Made by a program: the position numbers and the translations under genes | The notes under the pieces: generated by a model | Databases searched by the model: none | What the model saw: the letters and a program-made list of their open reading frames with translations, nothing else | Told to the model about the DNA's origin: nothing | NCBI RefSeq assembly: GCF_947500975.1 | Contig: NZ_CANMUE010000002.1 | Coordinates: forward strand, 310,001 to 374,000 | Source: an uncultured Polaribacter sp. | Lineage (GTDB): Bacteria; Bacteroidota; Bacteroidia; Flavobacteriales; Flavobacteriaceae | DNA length: 64,000 bases | Direction: 5' to 3' | Shown: positions 25,044 through 36,191 of the stretch, one piece after another | Numbering within the stretch: position 1 is the stretch's first letter | Layout of the letters: each line of letters begins with the position of its first letter

Positions 25044-26315
25044 ATGAAAAAAAAGCACATAATTTTAGGACTATTGTTAGCAAGTTTTCAATTTGCAAAA
25101 GCACAATTTACATTAGATGCAGAATTTAGACCAAGAACAGAATATAGAAATGGTTTTGGAAATTTAATTTCTGACGATGCAGATGCTGGTTTTGGTATTT
25201 CTACAAGAGCAAGATTAAATGCTGGTTATAAAACAGATGCATATAAAGTATATATTAGTTTACAAGACGTTATGGTTTGGGGAGAAAACAGGCAAATTTT
25301 ACCTTACGATCAAAATAATTCTTTTGCCGTTTTTCAAGCTTGGGCAGAATTGCAATTAGGTGCTGGTTGGTCTACAAAATTAGGACGTCAAGTATTATCT
25401 TATGACGATCAAAGAATTCTAGGAGGTTTAGATTGGGCACAGCAAGGTCGTAATCATGATGCAGCTTTATTAAAGTATAAAAAAGATAAATTTAGTTTAG
25501 ATTTTGCGTTGGCATATAATCAAGATTATTCAAATCCAACAGGGTTTGTTTCTACAGGAACAGATTATACAACAACAGGTTTTTTCTCATACAAAACAAT
25601 GCAAATGCTACATTTAAACAAGGCTTGGGAAAACTTTAAAGGAAGTTTCTTGTTAATGAATAATGGATTTCAAAAATATGATGATTTAGGTGCAGCAGAT
25701 GGTGTAAATAATTTAACAACTTTAGGTACTAATTTAAACTACAAAAAAGGAAAGTTTGGTTTGGCAGCAAATGCTTATTTACAAACAGGTGAAAGACAAG
25801 GTAGTGTTGATGTAAAAGGTGCACATTTATTAGGTTTAGACCTTTCTTATAAAGCGTCTCCAAAAGTTGGTTTAGGTTTAGGTATAGAAAGTATTAGTGG
25901 AGCAACAGATGATTCTGCAGCATTTTTTCCTTTATACGGAACCAATCATAAATTTAATGGTTTTATGGATTATTTTTATGTTGGTAATCATGCAAACTCA
26001 ATTGGTTTAACAGATATACACGCAAGTGCAAACTTTAAATTAGGAGAAAAATCTAGCTTGCTAGTAAAGTTATTAAACTTTAGTGGAGAACAAGCTTTAA
26101 CAAGTGGAGAAAAATCTTTAGGGACAGAAATAGACATTGTGTACAAGAAAGCTTTTAAAGGCTATGCTTTAGTTCTTGGATATTCTCAAATGTTTGCAAC
26201 AGACGGAATGTATGAATTAAAAGGTATCACAGAAGATGCTGCTGCAGGTTCTCAAAACTGGGCTTGGGCAATGTTGGTAATTAAACCAAAGTTTTTATCT
26301 TCTAGTAAAAAATAA
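25044..26315 (+). CDS. Alginate-export-family outer-membrane porin of the nitrate operon
   Basis: 423 residues. Signal peptide (KKHIILGLLLASFQFAKAQF) followed by repeated amphipathic beta strands (LDAEFRPRTEYRNGFG, AWAELQLGAGWSTKLGRQVLSYDDQRILG, FSLDFALAYNQDYSN) typical of the alginate export (AlgE-like) barrel family. Last gene of the nrt operon; by position it may let nitrate or nitrite cross the outer membrane. The substrate is inferred, not seen. Confidence 0.8.
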   Translation: MKKKHIILGLLLASFQFAKAQFTLDAEFRPRTEYRNGFGNLISDDADAGFGISTRARLNAGYKTDAYKVYISLQDVMVWGENRQILPYDQNNSFAVFQAWAELQLGAGWSTKLGRQVLSYDDQRILGGLDWAQQGRNHDAALLKYKKDKFSLDFALAYNQDYSNPTGFVSTGTDYTTTGFFSYKTMQMLHLNKAWENFKGSFLLMNNGFQKYDDLGAADGVNNLTTLGTNLNYKKGKFGLAANAYLQTGERQGSVDVKGAHLLGLDLSYKASPKVGLGLGIESISGATDDSAAFFPLYGTNHKFNGFMDYFYVGNHANSIGLTDIHASANFKLGEKSSLLVKLLNFSGEQALTSGEKSLGTEIDIVYKKAFKGYALVLGYSQMFATDGMYELKGITEDAAAGSQNWAWAMLVIKPKFLSSSKK

Positions 26316-26331
26316 TAATTGTTTTTTTTAA

Positions 26332-26373
26332 AATAAGTCCTTCAAAATTTATTTTGTTGGACTTATTTTTTTT
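26332..26373 (+). terminator. Rho-independent terminator of the nrt operon
   Basis: AATAAGTCC pairs perfectly with GGACTTATT at 26359-26367, followed by eight T. Confidence 0.85.
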
Positions 26374-26531
26374 CTACCCATCATAATACAATTTAATATG
26401 CTACATTTTACAGGTTTTATAGTAGTTTAGGTCTGTTAAAGCTGTATCTCTCATTTTTTTAAATGTCTTTTTGTTACATAAGTTTACAAATTATTATTAA
26501 AGTTATCATTTTGGTATACTTCTAATTAGTA

Positions 26532-26936
26532 ATGCTTTTTAGTTCTTTAAAAAAAATATCATACTTTTTTAAAAACAAAATAAAAAGAAACTTATATCTT
26601 TACAGCGTGAATTATTTAAAGAGGATATTTAGTTTAGGTTTATCTGCGGTCATTTTATTGACTCATCTTATAGCGCTTGAGCATTCTCTTGATCATTCAG
26701 GTACTAATCAAGGTTCAGTTTTTTCTTTAGAACTAGAGCAGATATCAGATTCAGAAATAGATTGTTCTTTATGTGATATTTATTTAGATATAGAAATATC
26801 TAAAACACCAACTTTTACTTACAGTTTATTAGCTCCTAAACTAATAAAAGATGCTATCTTTAAAAAAGAAGATGATTTTACTTCCATCATTTTTTATTTA
26901 AAGAAATCGAGAGCACCACCAACTTTTACAGTTTAA
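26532..26936 (+). CDS. Small exported protein preceding the metal-uptake genes
   Basis: 134 residues from the first ATG. A GTG at 26607 (giving (V)NYLKRIFSLGLSAVILLTHL) is an attractive alternative start, because it puts a membrane or signal segment at the N-terminus and follows a near -7 element TATCTTTA. The mature part has HSLDHSG and DCSLCD, possible metal ligands. Similar small His/Cys proteins sit beside TonB receptor genes in Flavobacteriia. Function unknown; a role in metal handling is a guess from context. Confidence 0.55.
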   Translation: MLFSSLKKISYFFKNKIKRNLYLYSVNYLKRIFSLGLSAVILLTHLIALEHSLDHSGTNQGSVFSLELEQISDSEIDCSLCDIYLDIEISKTPTFTYSLLAPKLIKDAIFKKEDDFTSIIFYLKKSRAPPTFTV

Positions 26937-27109
26937 CATACTAATCAGCATCAATAAATGTTGTACACAATAAAATGTGTATGAATCCATTTTTTGATGA
27001 TTGTTTGATATGTCTTTTTTTCTATTTATTAGGTAGTATTTAGTTCTTTTTAAAGAGTACTCTGTCTTTTAAATAACATTTTTTCAACTTAACATTTTAA
27101 ATTTTAATT

Positions 27110-27802
27110 ATGCTACAAGCAAAAAAGCTTTGTAAGCGCTATGATGATACTTCTGCGCTCAAAGACTTAAGTCTTAAAGTAAATCCTGGTGAAATTTTTT
27201 GTCTACTTGGACAAAATGGAGCAGGTAAAACCACTACTATTAATATCTTTTTAGGTTTAATAGCGCCAACTTCGGGAGAAGCATTTATTAACGATGTTTC
27301 TGTTTTAGATAATAAATTTATACGAAGTTCAATAGCTTATATACCAGAAACTGTACAGTTGTATAGCAATTTATCAGGATTAGAAAATTTAGATTTTTTT
27401 AGCAGATTAGCTGGTTTTAAATATCAAAAGGAAGAACTGATTCAGTTTTTAAAAGAGGCAAATTTACAAGAAGAATCTTACACTAAAAAGCTCTCTACTT
27501 ACTCAAAAGGAATGCGTCAAAAAGTAGGTATTGCTGTTGCTTTGTCTAAAAATGCTTCTTTTATTTTAATGGATGAGCCAACATCTGGTTTAGATCCAAA
27601 AGCATCTGTAGAGTTTGCTAAAACATGTAAAAAATTGGCTGCAACAGGTGTTGGTATTTTAATGGCAACTCATGATATTTTTAATGCAGTAAACATTGGT
27701 TCTAAAATAGGAATCATGAAAGAAGGTACTTTAATACATACAACCAAAACAGAAAATATAACAGCACAAGAATTACAAGATTTATACATAAAAACAATTT
27801 AA
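27110..27802 (+). CDS. ABC transporter ATP-binding protein (ABC-2 type)
   Basis: 230 residues. Walker A GQNGAGKTTT, signature TYSKGMRQKVGIAVAL, Walker B FILMDEPTSGLD, H-loop MATHDIFNA. It is of the NosF/CcmA-like class that works with ABC-2 permeases, two of which lie downstream (30334-33128) after the TonB receptor. The set 27110-33616 reads as one operon. Confidence 0.9.
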   Translation: MLQAKKLCKRYDDTSALKDLSLKVNPGEIFCLLGQNGAGKTTTINIFLGLIAPTSGEAFINDVSVLDNKFIRSSIAYIPETVQLYSNLSGLENLDFFSRLAGFKYQKEELIQFLKEANLQEESYTKKLSTYSKGMRQKVGIAVALSKNASFILMDEPTSGLDPKASVEFAKTCKKLAATGVGILMATHDIFNAVNIGSKIGIMKEGTLIHTTKTENITAQELQDLYIKTI

Positions 27803-27823
27803 AAACACTAACACAAATTTAAA

Positions 27824-30328
27824 ATGAATAACAAATACACAACATTATTAATATTTTTACTGATTGTACAATTAGGCTTTTCTCAAGCTAAAATATCAGG
27901 TAAAGTTATAGATACTGAAAAAGTTTCTATAGAAGGCGCAAACATAATTTTAATTAATTCAGCAAAAAAACAAAACGGGGTAACATCAGATTTAGATGGT
28001 AATTTTACAATCCAAACTAATGAAACAGGTTCATATAATATTCGTATTACTTATCTAGGTTTTCAACCTTTTACAAAAAAAGTAACAATACTAGCTAATC
28101 AAAATATAAATTTAGGAGAAATCGTACTTAAAGAATCATCAGAATCTTTACAGTCTATAGAGGTTGTTGGTCGAATCCGTAAAGATTATAATAGTGATTA
28201 TTCTTTTTCTGCTACAAAAACGGCAATAAAAAATAAAGAACTTCCACAAGCAGTTACCACAGTTACCAAAGAGTTAATTTCAGATAGACAAGCTTTTCAG
28301 TTAGTAGATGCTGTAAAAACTGTAAGTAATGTTTCTGCAACAGGTATTTACAACCATTATAATATTAGAGGTATAACTCAAGCAGATGATGGACAGGTAG
28401 TTAACGGAATGCGTACACGTCAATACTACTTTTTACAACCTATTACTTCACATTTAGAAAGAGTGGAAGTTATTAAAGGGCCATCATCAGTTACGTTTTC
28501 TAGTGCAGATCCAGGTGGTACAGTAAATATGGTAACCAAAAAGCCTTTGGATGAAAAACGTAGCGAAGTATCTGCAACAACAGGTAGTTTTGGTACGTTT
28601 AGAGCAACAGCTGACTTTACTGGACCTTTAAATGAAGAAAAAACATTATTATATCGTTTAAATGCAGCTTACCAAGATGCAGATTCATTTAGAGATGTTG
28701 TAAATAACAATGCAATTTTATTTGCACCTTCATTAAGTTATGTTCCAAATGAGAGTACATCATTAAATGTAGAAATGATTTATAATAACTCTGAAGGTAA
28801 TTTAGATAGAGGACAACCTATTTTTGGTGCCATTAATGGCGAATATGATATTAATAGTACGCCAATTACTATGAATGTTGGTGCGTCTAATGACCATTAT
28901 AAAACCAAGGAGCTAACCTTTATGGCTAGCTTTAACAAAAAGTTTACAGATAACTTTGGTTTTAATGCACAATACATGAAGCAAACTTGGGATGAAGATT
29001 TAGCAGAACACAGAGTTGGTGGAACAATGGTTGATATTGATGGCAACGTAATAACTACGCTTGCAAGATTAAGATACGATGAAAGGCAACAATTTTGGCA
29101 GACAGATAATTTTAGTGCTTATTTTAATTACGATATTAAAAAAGGAAATATAACCAATAAGTTTTTAGTTGGATATGATGCCACACGTTGGGAAAGAAAA
29201 ACTGGAGCTGGTTGGTTTAGAGCTAGAAGATATTTAACTGTAAATGGAGGGCAAGCAAATTACGATCCATCAAATCCAGATAACTATGTGCAAATGACAA
29301 TAGATGGTGTAACAATGCCTGTACCAGCTGCTGCGTATTTTGATTTAGAAAATCCTTTTAATGGTGCTAGAGATGTAAGTAATTATGCTACTTCTAATTT
29401 ATCACAATATTTACCTGCAAATTTAACTACTTCAGATGGTATTTATATTCAAAATCAATTTAAGATTGGTAAGTTTTCTGCATTACTAAATTTAAGATAC
29501 GAATGGTTTAAAGATATTTTTGATTATGAAGGTGATGAAGAAGCTTTTAAAACAAGTGCTTTTGTACCTAGAATTGGTTTAACTTACGAAATAAGTGATA
29601 AAATTAGTGCTTATGTAACTTATTTAGAAGGTTTTCAGCCTCACACAAATACAGTATCATTGTCTTCAACTGCAGAAGGTTTCTTTTGGTCAGCATCGCC
29701 AAGTAAGTTTGATCCTTTAGAAAGTAGCTTAAAAGAAATTGGTGCTAAAGGAGAATTTTTGAATGGAAAAGTATTTGCAAACATTGCTTTTTTTGATATC
29801 ATTCAAAAGAATATTTTGTTTGGAGATACTTATGATTTAGAAAATTTAACTACAAGAGGAGAACAACGTAGTAAAGGTTTTGAAATGGATATTTCTGGTT
29901 ATGTTTCTCCAAATTTTCAATTAACAGCTTCTTATGGTTATAATGATGCAAAAATAGTAGAAGATGCTATAGAAGAGTTTGTTGGAGAACGTATTGGAGG
30001 TGCTCCAAAACACAATTTTAATTTTTGGGGACGTTATGATTTTACAAGCAAAAATTTAAGAGGTATTGGTGTTGGTTTGGGAGCTCAGTTTGTAGATAAA
30101 AAATATACTTGGTACAATCCAACATATGCTACAGATAGAGTTTTATTACCAGAATACACAGTATTTGATGCTGCTGTTTATTACAAACCAAATAATACAG
30201 GTGTTCAATTAACACTAAAAGTAAATAATTTATTTAATAGTACTTATTGGTTAGGTGGCTTAAATCCATCAAGATTAGGCCCTGGAGCTCCAAGAAATGT
30301 ACTGTTAAATGCTACTTATAATTTCTAA
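27824..30328 (+). CDS. TonB-dependent receptor with carboxypeptidase-like N-terminal domain
   Basis: 834 residues. Signal peptide, then a CarboxypepD_reg-like domain (ISGKVIDTEKVSIEGANIILI, about 22-105), a plug (LPQAVTTVTKELISDRQAFQLVDAVKTVSNVSATGIYNHYNIRGI) and a 22-strand barrel ending in a C-terminal aromatic residue (NVLLNATYNF). The plug style (SADPGGTVNMVTKKP) is that of siderophore receptors such as the FhuA/FoxA group. Neighbours (ABC ATPase, ABC-2 permeases, MerC) suggest iron or another metal complex as cargo. Confidence 0.9.
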   Translation: MNNKYTTLLIFLLIVQLGFSQAKISGKVIDTEKVSIEGANIILINSAKKQNGVTSDLDGNFTIQTNETGSYNIRITYLGFQPFTKKVTILANQNINLGEIVLKESSESLQSIEVVGRIRKDYNSDYSFSATKTAIKNKELPQAVTTVTKELISDRQAFQLVDAVKTVSNVSATGIYNHYNIRGITQADDGQVVNGMRTRQYYFLQPITSHLERVEVIKGPSSVTFSSADPGGTVNMVTKKPLDEKRSEVSATTGSFGTFRATADFTGPLNEEKTLLYRLNAAYQDADSFRDVVNNNAILFAPSLSYVPNESTSLNVEMIYNNSEGNLDRGQPIFGAINGEYDINSTPITMNVGASNDHYKTKELTFMASFNKKFTDNFGFNAQYMKQTWDEDLAEHRVGGTMVDIDGNVITTLARLRYDERQQFWQTDNFSAYFNYDIKKGNITNKFLVGYDATRWERKTGAGWFRARRYLTVNGGQANYDPSNPDNYVQMTIDGVTMPVPAAAYFDLENPFNGARDVSNYATSNLSQYLPANLTTSDGIYIQNQFKIGKFSALLNLRYEWFKDIFDYEGDEEAFKTSAFVPRIGLTYEISDKISAYVTYLEGFQPHTNTVSLSSTAEGFFWSASPSKFDPLESSLKEIGAKGEFLNGKVFANIAFFDIIQKNILFGDTYDLENLTTRGEQRSKGFEMDISGYVSPNFQLTASYGYNDAKIVEDAIEEFVGERIGGAPKHNFNFWGRYDFTSKNLRGIGVGLGAQFVDKKYTWYNPTYATDRVLLPEYTVFDAAVYYKPNNTGVQLTLKVNNLFNSTYWLGGLNPSRLGPGAPRNVLLNATYNF

Positions 30329-30333
30329 TTTTT

Positions 30334-31779
30334 ATGAAAAAAGAAGTTGTTATTTTAATAGCAAAACAATTTTTTAAAAAGACCTTTCATCAAAAAGGTC
30401 TTTTTATTCTATTGTTTATTTTTCTAGCAGTTTTAGCGTATGTAACCACTAATAGTTGGCTTGCTTTTGATGAGCATGAACATGTTGTTGAACATCATCA
30501 AGATGAATCAAGAAAAAGCTGGGATAATAATCCTGATAAGCATCCTCATAGAATGGCACATTTTGGATCATTTGTGTTTCGTGCACAACATCCATTAAGT
30601 ATTTTTGATTCTGGTATAGAAAGTTATACTGGTAATGCCATTTTTTTAGAAGCGCATAAGCAGCATACAGCTAACTTTTCTGAAGCAAGTTTATCAACAG
30701 GCTTAGTTCGTTTTGGCGATTTAAACATTACCATGTTGTTGCAACTTATTTTACCTTTAATTATCTTTTTTTTAGGATATGCTGCAATTACATCAGAAAA
30801 AGAAAACGGAACTTTAAAAATTATACATATACAGGGTGCAAAAATTAAAGAAATTCTTTTAGGAAAATCTTTGGGTTTGTTCTTTGTTTCGGCAATTTTC
30901 TTTTTACCAGCATTTATTGCTCTATGGAGTATTGGCTTTTTAGAGAATCATAATCTAGAGAATTCAGTAGCCATAAGATCTTTATTGATTACACTAAGCT
31001 ATATTTTGTTTTACATGATTTTATGTTGTGTAACTGTAATTATATCTGGTAAAAGTCAGAACTCTAATAAGGCATTATTAAGTTTACTAGGTATTTGGTT
31101 GTTGTTTTTTATAATTATTCCTAAAATGGCTCAAGTTGTAGGAAATTCTGTGTACCCAAACCTTTCTAAAATAGCATTTAAAGCGGCTGTTGAAGAAGAA
31201 ATTTCTAAAAAAGGAGACAGCCACAATCCAGATGATCCTTATTTTAATAGTTTACGAGATTCTATTTTAAAAGTATATAACGTTACAAATGTTAAAGATT
31301 TACCGATTAATTATAGTGGTTTTGTAATGAGTAAAGGGGAAGAGCAATCTGCCATAATTTATAATAAACAGCACAATAAGTTAATAGATACTTATAAAAA
31401 ACAAAACAGTATTACCAACGGTTTGGTCATATTTAATCCTTACTTGGCAATTAAGAATTTATCGATGAGTTTTTCTGGTACAGATTTTAATACATATGTA
31501 AGTTTTTTATCACAAACAGAAGATTACAGATATAAACAATCTCAATATATGAATGAACTACAGATGAAGTTCATTAGCAATAAAGCTACAAGTAGCGAGG
31601 GTAAAATTAATGTGATAGATAAGTCTTACTGGAAAACTGTGCCTAAATTTAACTATGAATATATATCTATAAGTAAAACAATTAGTACACAATTACCGGC
31701 AATTATTGCCCTTGTTTTTTGGTTGTTATTTATGCTGTTATTTATAACAAAATATTCTAATCTTTTTAAAATCATCTAA
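30334..31779 (+). CDS. ABC-2 type permease, DUF3526-like
   Basis: 481 residues, 5 bases after the receptor gene. N-terminal helix (about 19-37), a large soluble loop with a His-rich stretch (FDEHEHVVEHHQDESRK ... NPDKHPHRMAHFG), then about five helices (LLQLILPLIIFFLGYAAI and on) and a second soluble loop. This topology matches DUF3526/ABC-2 permeases. The His-rich loop could bind metal. It partners the ATPase at 27110 and the next permease. Confidence 0.8.
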   Translation: MKKEVVILIAKQFFKKTFHQKGLFILLFIFLAVLAYVTTNSWLAFDEHEHVVEHHQDESRKSWDNNPDKHPHRMAHFGSFVFRAQHPLSIFDSGIESYTGNAIFLEAHKQHTANFSEASLSTGLVRFGDLNITMLLQLILPLIIFFLGYAAITSEKENGTLKIIHIQGAKIKEILLGKSLGLFFVSAIFFLPAFIALWSIGFLENHNLENSVAIRSLLITLSYILFYMILCCVTVIISGKSQNSNKALLSLLGIWLLFFIIIPKMAQVVGNSVYPNLSKIAFKAAVEEEISKKGDSHNPDDPYFNSLRDSILKVYNVTNVKDLPINYSGFVMSKGEEQSAIIYNKQHNKLIDTYKKQNSITNGLVIFNPYLAIKNLSMSFSGTDFNTYVSFLSQTEDYRYKQSQYMNELQMKFISNKATSSEGKINVIDKSYWKTVPKFNYEYISISKTISTQLPAIIALVFWLLFMLLFITKYSNLFKII

Positions 31780-31781
31780 TT

Positions 31782-33128
31782 ATGTATACAATATTAATCA
31801 AACAATTTTTTAGATCTAAAACGGTTTTATTGGCTTTTGTTATATTGATGGTTTTAGGATTTTTAGGTATTGGAACAGGAAAACAATTTCTAAATCAAAA
31901 GCAAGAAGTAATTGCTAAAACAAAAGTAGAGCAAGAGAAACATATAAAAACTCAAACCAATCTTCATAAAGACGATTTAGGACTGTTGTTGTATTATTTA
32001 AAGTTTTCATTTATTAACCCAGTAAATTCGTTAGCAGGTATATCTATTGGGCAAAGCGATCTAAATTCTCACATACAAAATGTAACAATTTTAAATCTTG
32101 AAGGACAAAAATATGATACAGACTTAGTTAACCCTATGAAATTAAGTGTTGGTAATTTAGATATTAGTTTTTTAATTATTTTTCTTTTTCCACTGATTAT
32201 AATTGCTTTAAATTTTAATATTTTATCACAAGAAGAGGAGAATGGTACTTGGAAGTTAATAACGATTCAAGGAAAATCTACTTTTAAATTTTTATTACAA
32301 AAAATAGCATTAAGAGTAATTTTTGTAGCAATAATTTTAGGGCTATTATTCTTTTTAGCTAAAATTATTTTAGAAATTCCTTTTGATAGGTCTTTTTTAC
32401 AAATGATAGTAATGAGTTATTTGTATATATTATTTTGGTTTTCAGTTTGCTTTTTTATCATTTTATTTAGAAAATCGTCAAATACAAATGCAATTGTATT
32501 GTTAAGTACTTGGTTGGTCTTGGTTGTTTTTTTACCTGTTTTGGTAAATAACTATATTACCAATACATATCCTGTAGATGAAGCTTTTACAATGACCATT
32601 AAGCAAAGAGATGAGTATCATAAAAAATGGGATACTGATAAAAGAGAAACTTTAGATAAATTTTATGCACATTATCCTCAATTTTCTCATTATGAACTAC
32701 AAGAAGAAGGTTTTTCTTGGTTGTGGTATTATGCAATGCAACAAATGGGCGATGATGAGTCTAAGCAAGAAAGAGACGAAATGTATCTTAAAATCGAAAA
32801 AAGAGAATCGTTAAGTAAAAAGATTGCACAATTTTTTCCGCCATTACAAGTACAATTATCTATGAATGCTATTGCAAATACAAGTTTAACAGATCAAATA
32901 GCGTTTTTAAATGCAACAACAAAGTTTCATGAAGATTTGCGCTTGCAATTCTATCCTAAAATCTTTGATAAAAAATCCGCAAACTCCATAGATTGGACTA
33001 GGTATAAACCAGTGTTTTATAAATCTAAAACCACTTTTAATCTTTTTGATAATATTCTTTATATGTCTTGTATTATAATATTATTAATAGGTTTTGGAGT
33101 TTTAAAAAACTTAAAGCATTTTACTTAA
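31782..33128 (+). CDS. ABC-2 type permease, DUF3526-like, second copy
   Basis: 448 residues, 2 bases after the first permease and of the same layout: N-terminal helix (about 14-30), soluble loop, helices around ISFLIIFLFPLIIIALNFNI and further, second soluble loop (TYPVDEAFTMTIKQRDEYHKKWD), terminal helix. Sequence similarity to its neighbour (SQEEENGTWKLITIQGKS against TSEKENGTLKIIHIQGAK) shows an old duplication. Likely forms a heterodimeric exporter or importer channel with it. Confidence 0.8.
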   Translation: MYTILIKQFFRSKTVLLAFVILMVLGFLGIGTGKQFLNQKQEVIAKTKVEQEKHIKTQTNLHKDDLGLLLYYLKFSFINPVNSLAGISIGQSDLNSHIQNVTILNLEGQKYDTDLVNPMKLSVGNLDISFLIIFLFPLIIIALNFNILSQEEENGTWKLITIQGKSTFKFLLQKIALRVIFVAIILGLLFFLAKIILEIPFDRSFLQMIVMSYLYILFWFSVCFFIILFRKSSNTNAIVLLSTWLVLVVFLPVLVNNYITNTYPVDEAFTMTIKQRDEYHKKWDTDKRETLDKFYAHYPQFSHYELQEEGFSWLWYYAMQQMGDDESKQERDEMYLKIEKRESLSKKIAQFFPPLQVQLSMNAIANTSLTDQIAFLNATTKFHEDLRLQFYPKIFDKKSANSIDWTRYKPVFYKSKTTFNLFDNILYMSCIIILLIGFGVLKNLKHFT

Positions 33129-33146
33129 TAATAACTTAAATAGTAG

Positions 33147-33193
33147 CAACTAAGTTAAACTAAATATAAAAAAAATTGAGTTTGACTTAGTTG
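33147..33193. repeat. Inverted repeat between the permease and merC-like genes
   Basis: CAACTAAGTTAAAC at 33147-33160 pairs with GTTTGACTTAGTTG at 33180-33193 (13 of 14 positions). A hairpin here could attenuate transcription into the MerC-like gene or act as an operator. Confidence 0.5.
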
Positions 33194-33208
33194 TTTAAAA
33201 AATTAAAA

Positions 33209-33616
33209 ATGATAATTTTAAAACAAAAATCGGATATTTTAGGAAGCTTTGTAAGTGCTTTATGTTTAATGCATTGTATTGCTACTCCTTTTATTTTTAT
33301 TGCACAAACAGGTATGAGTGCCTGTTGTTTAAAAACTCCTATTTGGTGGAGTTTTATTGATCTATTTTTTTTAGTAATTTCTTTTTTTTCTATTTATTGG
33401 TCTACAAAATTAACCAAAGTAAAATGGATGAAATTTGCGCTATGGATAAGTTGGTTTTTGTTATTTACAGTAGTTATAAATGAAAAAATAGATCTTTTTT
33501 ACTTACCGGAAGTAACAATATATATACCAGCAATAGCACTGGTAATTTTACATATTTATAATAGAAAATATTGCAAGTGTAATGTTGATAGCTGTTGTGT
33601 AAATAAAATTAAATAG
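33209..33616 (+). CDS. MerC domain membrane protein
   Basis: 135 residues from the ATG at 33209; a TTG at 33191 lies inside the preceding inverted repeat and is less likely. Four hydrophobic segments and the typical early motif LCLMHCIATPFIF with MSACC, plus a Cys-rich tail (YCKCNVDSCC). MerC proteins move mercury or other metals across the inner membrane; in Bacteroidota they often accompany iron or copper genes. Last gene of the metal-uptake set. Confidence 0.82.
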   Translation: MIILKQKSDILGSFVSALCLMHCIATPFIFIAQTGMSACCLKTPIWWSFIDLFFLVISFFSIYWSTKLTKVKWMKFALWISWFLLFTVVINEKIDLFYLPEVTIYIPAIALVILHIYNRKYCKCNVDSCCVNKIK

Positions 33617-33627
33617 TAAAATTATTT

Positions 33628-34644
33628 TTATGAGTTATCTTTATTTTGAGAATATATTTTAATAGACCTATTTAATTTATGAATCATTCTTTTACGAAGT
33701 TTTTCTGGTTTTTGTATTTCTATGGAGTCTCCAAAACCTAAAATTTTCCGTTCTAATTCAAAGTTAATTTGAACTAGAATATTAAAAATTACACCATTAT
33801 CAGTTCTTTTTATTAATCTTTGTGTATGATGAAATGGTTTTGTAATTACATAGGGAGCATTATGTTTATCAATCCAAAATTGAATTCTTTGAGGTCGAGT
33901 ATTTGCAACAGTAGCTCCAATTACATCTTTATAATATTCATCACCATCAATTTGTAAATCATTGTATTCAGCAGTTTCTTCTTTAATAATATTAGAAATT
34001 CTATCAAGCGCAAGTGTTATAAATTGTTTTTTATGTGTAGCTAATAAAAACCATCTGTTATTATATTCTTTTAGTAATTGAGGATGAAGCCTCATATCAC
34101 TAGGGTTTCGAGCTTTAAAAGATTGATATGTAATTCTTATAACCTTTTTATTTTGAATAGCTTCATAAATTGGATCTATGTATTCAAGTCCTTTTAATTG
34201 CTCATTTTTATCTAAATGAATAATAGCTCTTTTATCTTTTTGTGATGAATATACAGAATCTTCTAAACGCTGTAAAACACCATCCATTTCTTTAAATAAA
34301 GAGAAATCTTTAAATTGGCGTAAAACCTGTATAGCTTCATTCATAATCTTTACATCATTGTCCGTTACAGGAATATTTTTGATACTATATCCTTCTTCTG
34401 CATAATGATAATATTTACGTTCATACACTTCAATAGGTGCATTATAACCCAATTTATCACTTCTCATTAATTGAATATCTAATTGAATAGTTCGTTTGCT
34501 TACATACACGTCTTTTCCTTCGTATTCATATAAAGCATCAGAGCAAGCATCAATTAAATTATCTAAAGTCCAGCGTTTACCTGTATTTCGTAGACATTGG
34601 TCAATTGTTTTATATCTTATTAAAGCGTTTTTATTAGAAGCCAT
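33628..34644 (-). CDS. WYL-domain transcriptional regulator
   Basis: 338 residues. An N-terminal winged helix (RYKTIDQCLRNTGKRWTLDNLIDACSDAL ... VSKRTIQLDIQLMRSDKLGY) is followed by a WYL domain (KVIRITYQSFKARNPSDMRLHPQLLKEYNNRWFLLATHK) and a C-terminal extension. WYL proteins sense ligands, in several cases nucleic-acid ends or nucleotides, and often control defence and repair loci. It is divergent from the first rtcB with 158 bases between, so it likely controls that gene set. Confidence 0.87.
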   Translation of the reverse strand: MASNKNALIRYKTIDQCLRNTGKRWTLDNLIDACSDALYEYEGKDVYVSKRTIQLDIQLMRSDKLGYNAPIEVYERKYYHYAEEGYSIKNIPVTDNDVKIMNEAIQVLRQFKDFSLFKEMDGVLQRLEDSVYSSQKDKRAIIHLDKNEQLKGLEYIDPIYEAIQNKKVIRITYQSFKARNPSDMRLHPQLLKEYNNRWFLLATHKKQFITLALDRISNIIKEETAEYNDLQIDGDEYYKDVIGATVANTRPQRIQFWIDKHNAPYVITKPFHHTQRLIKRTDNGVIFNILVQINFELERKILGFGDSIEIQKPEKLRKRMIHKLNRSIKIYSQNKDNS

Positions 34645-36190
<1,546 letters not shown>

Positions 36191-36191
<1 letters not shown>

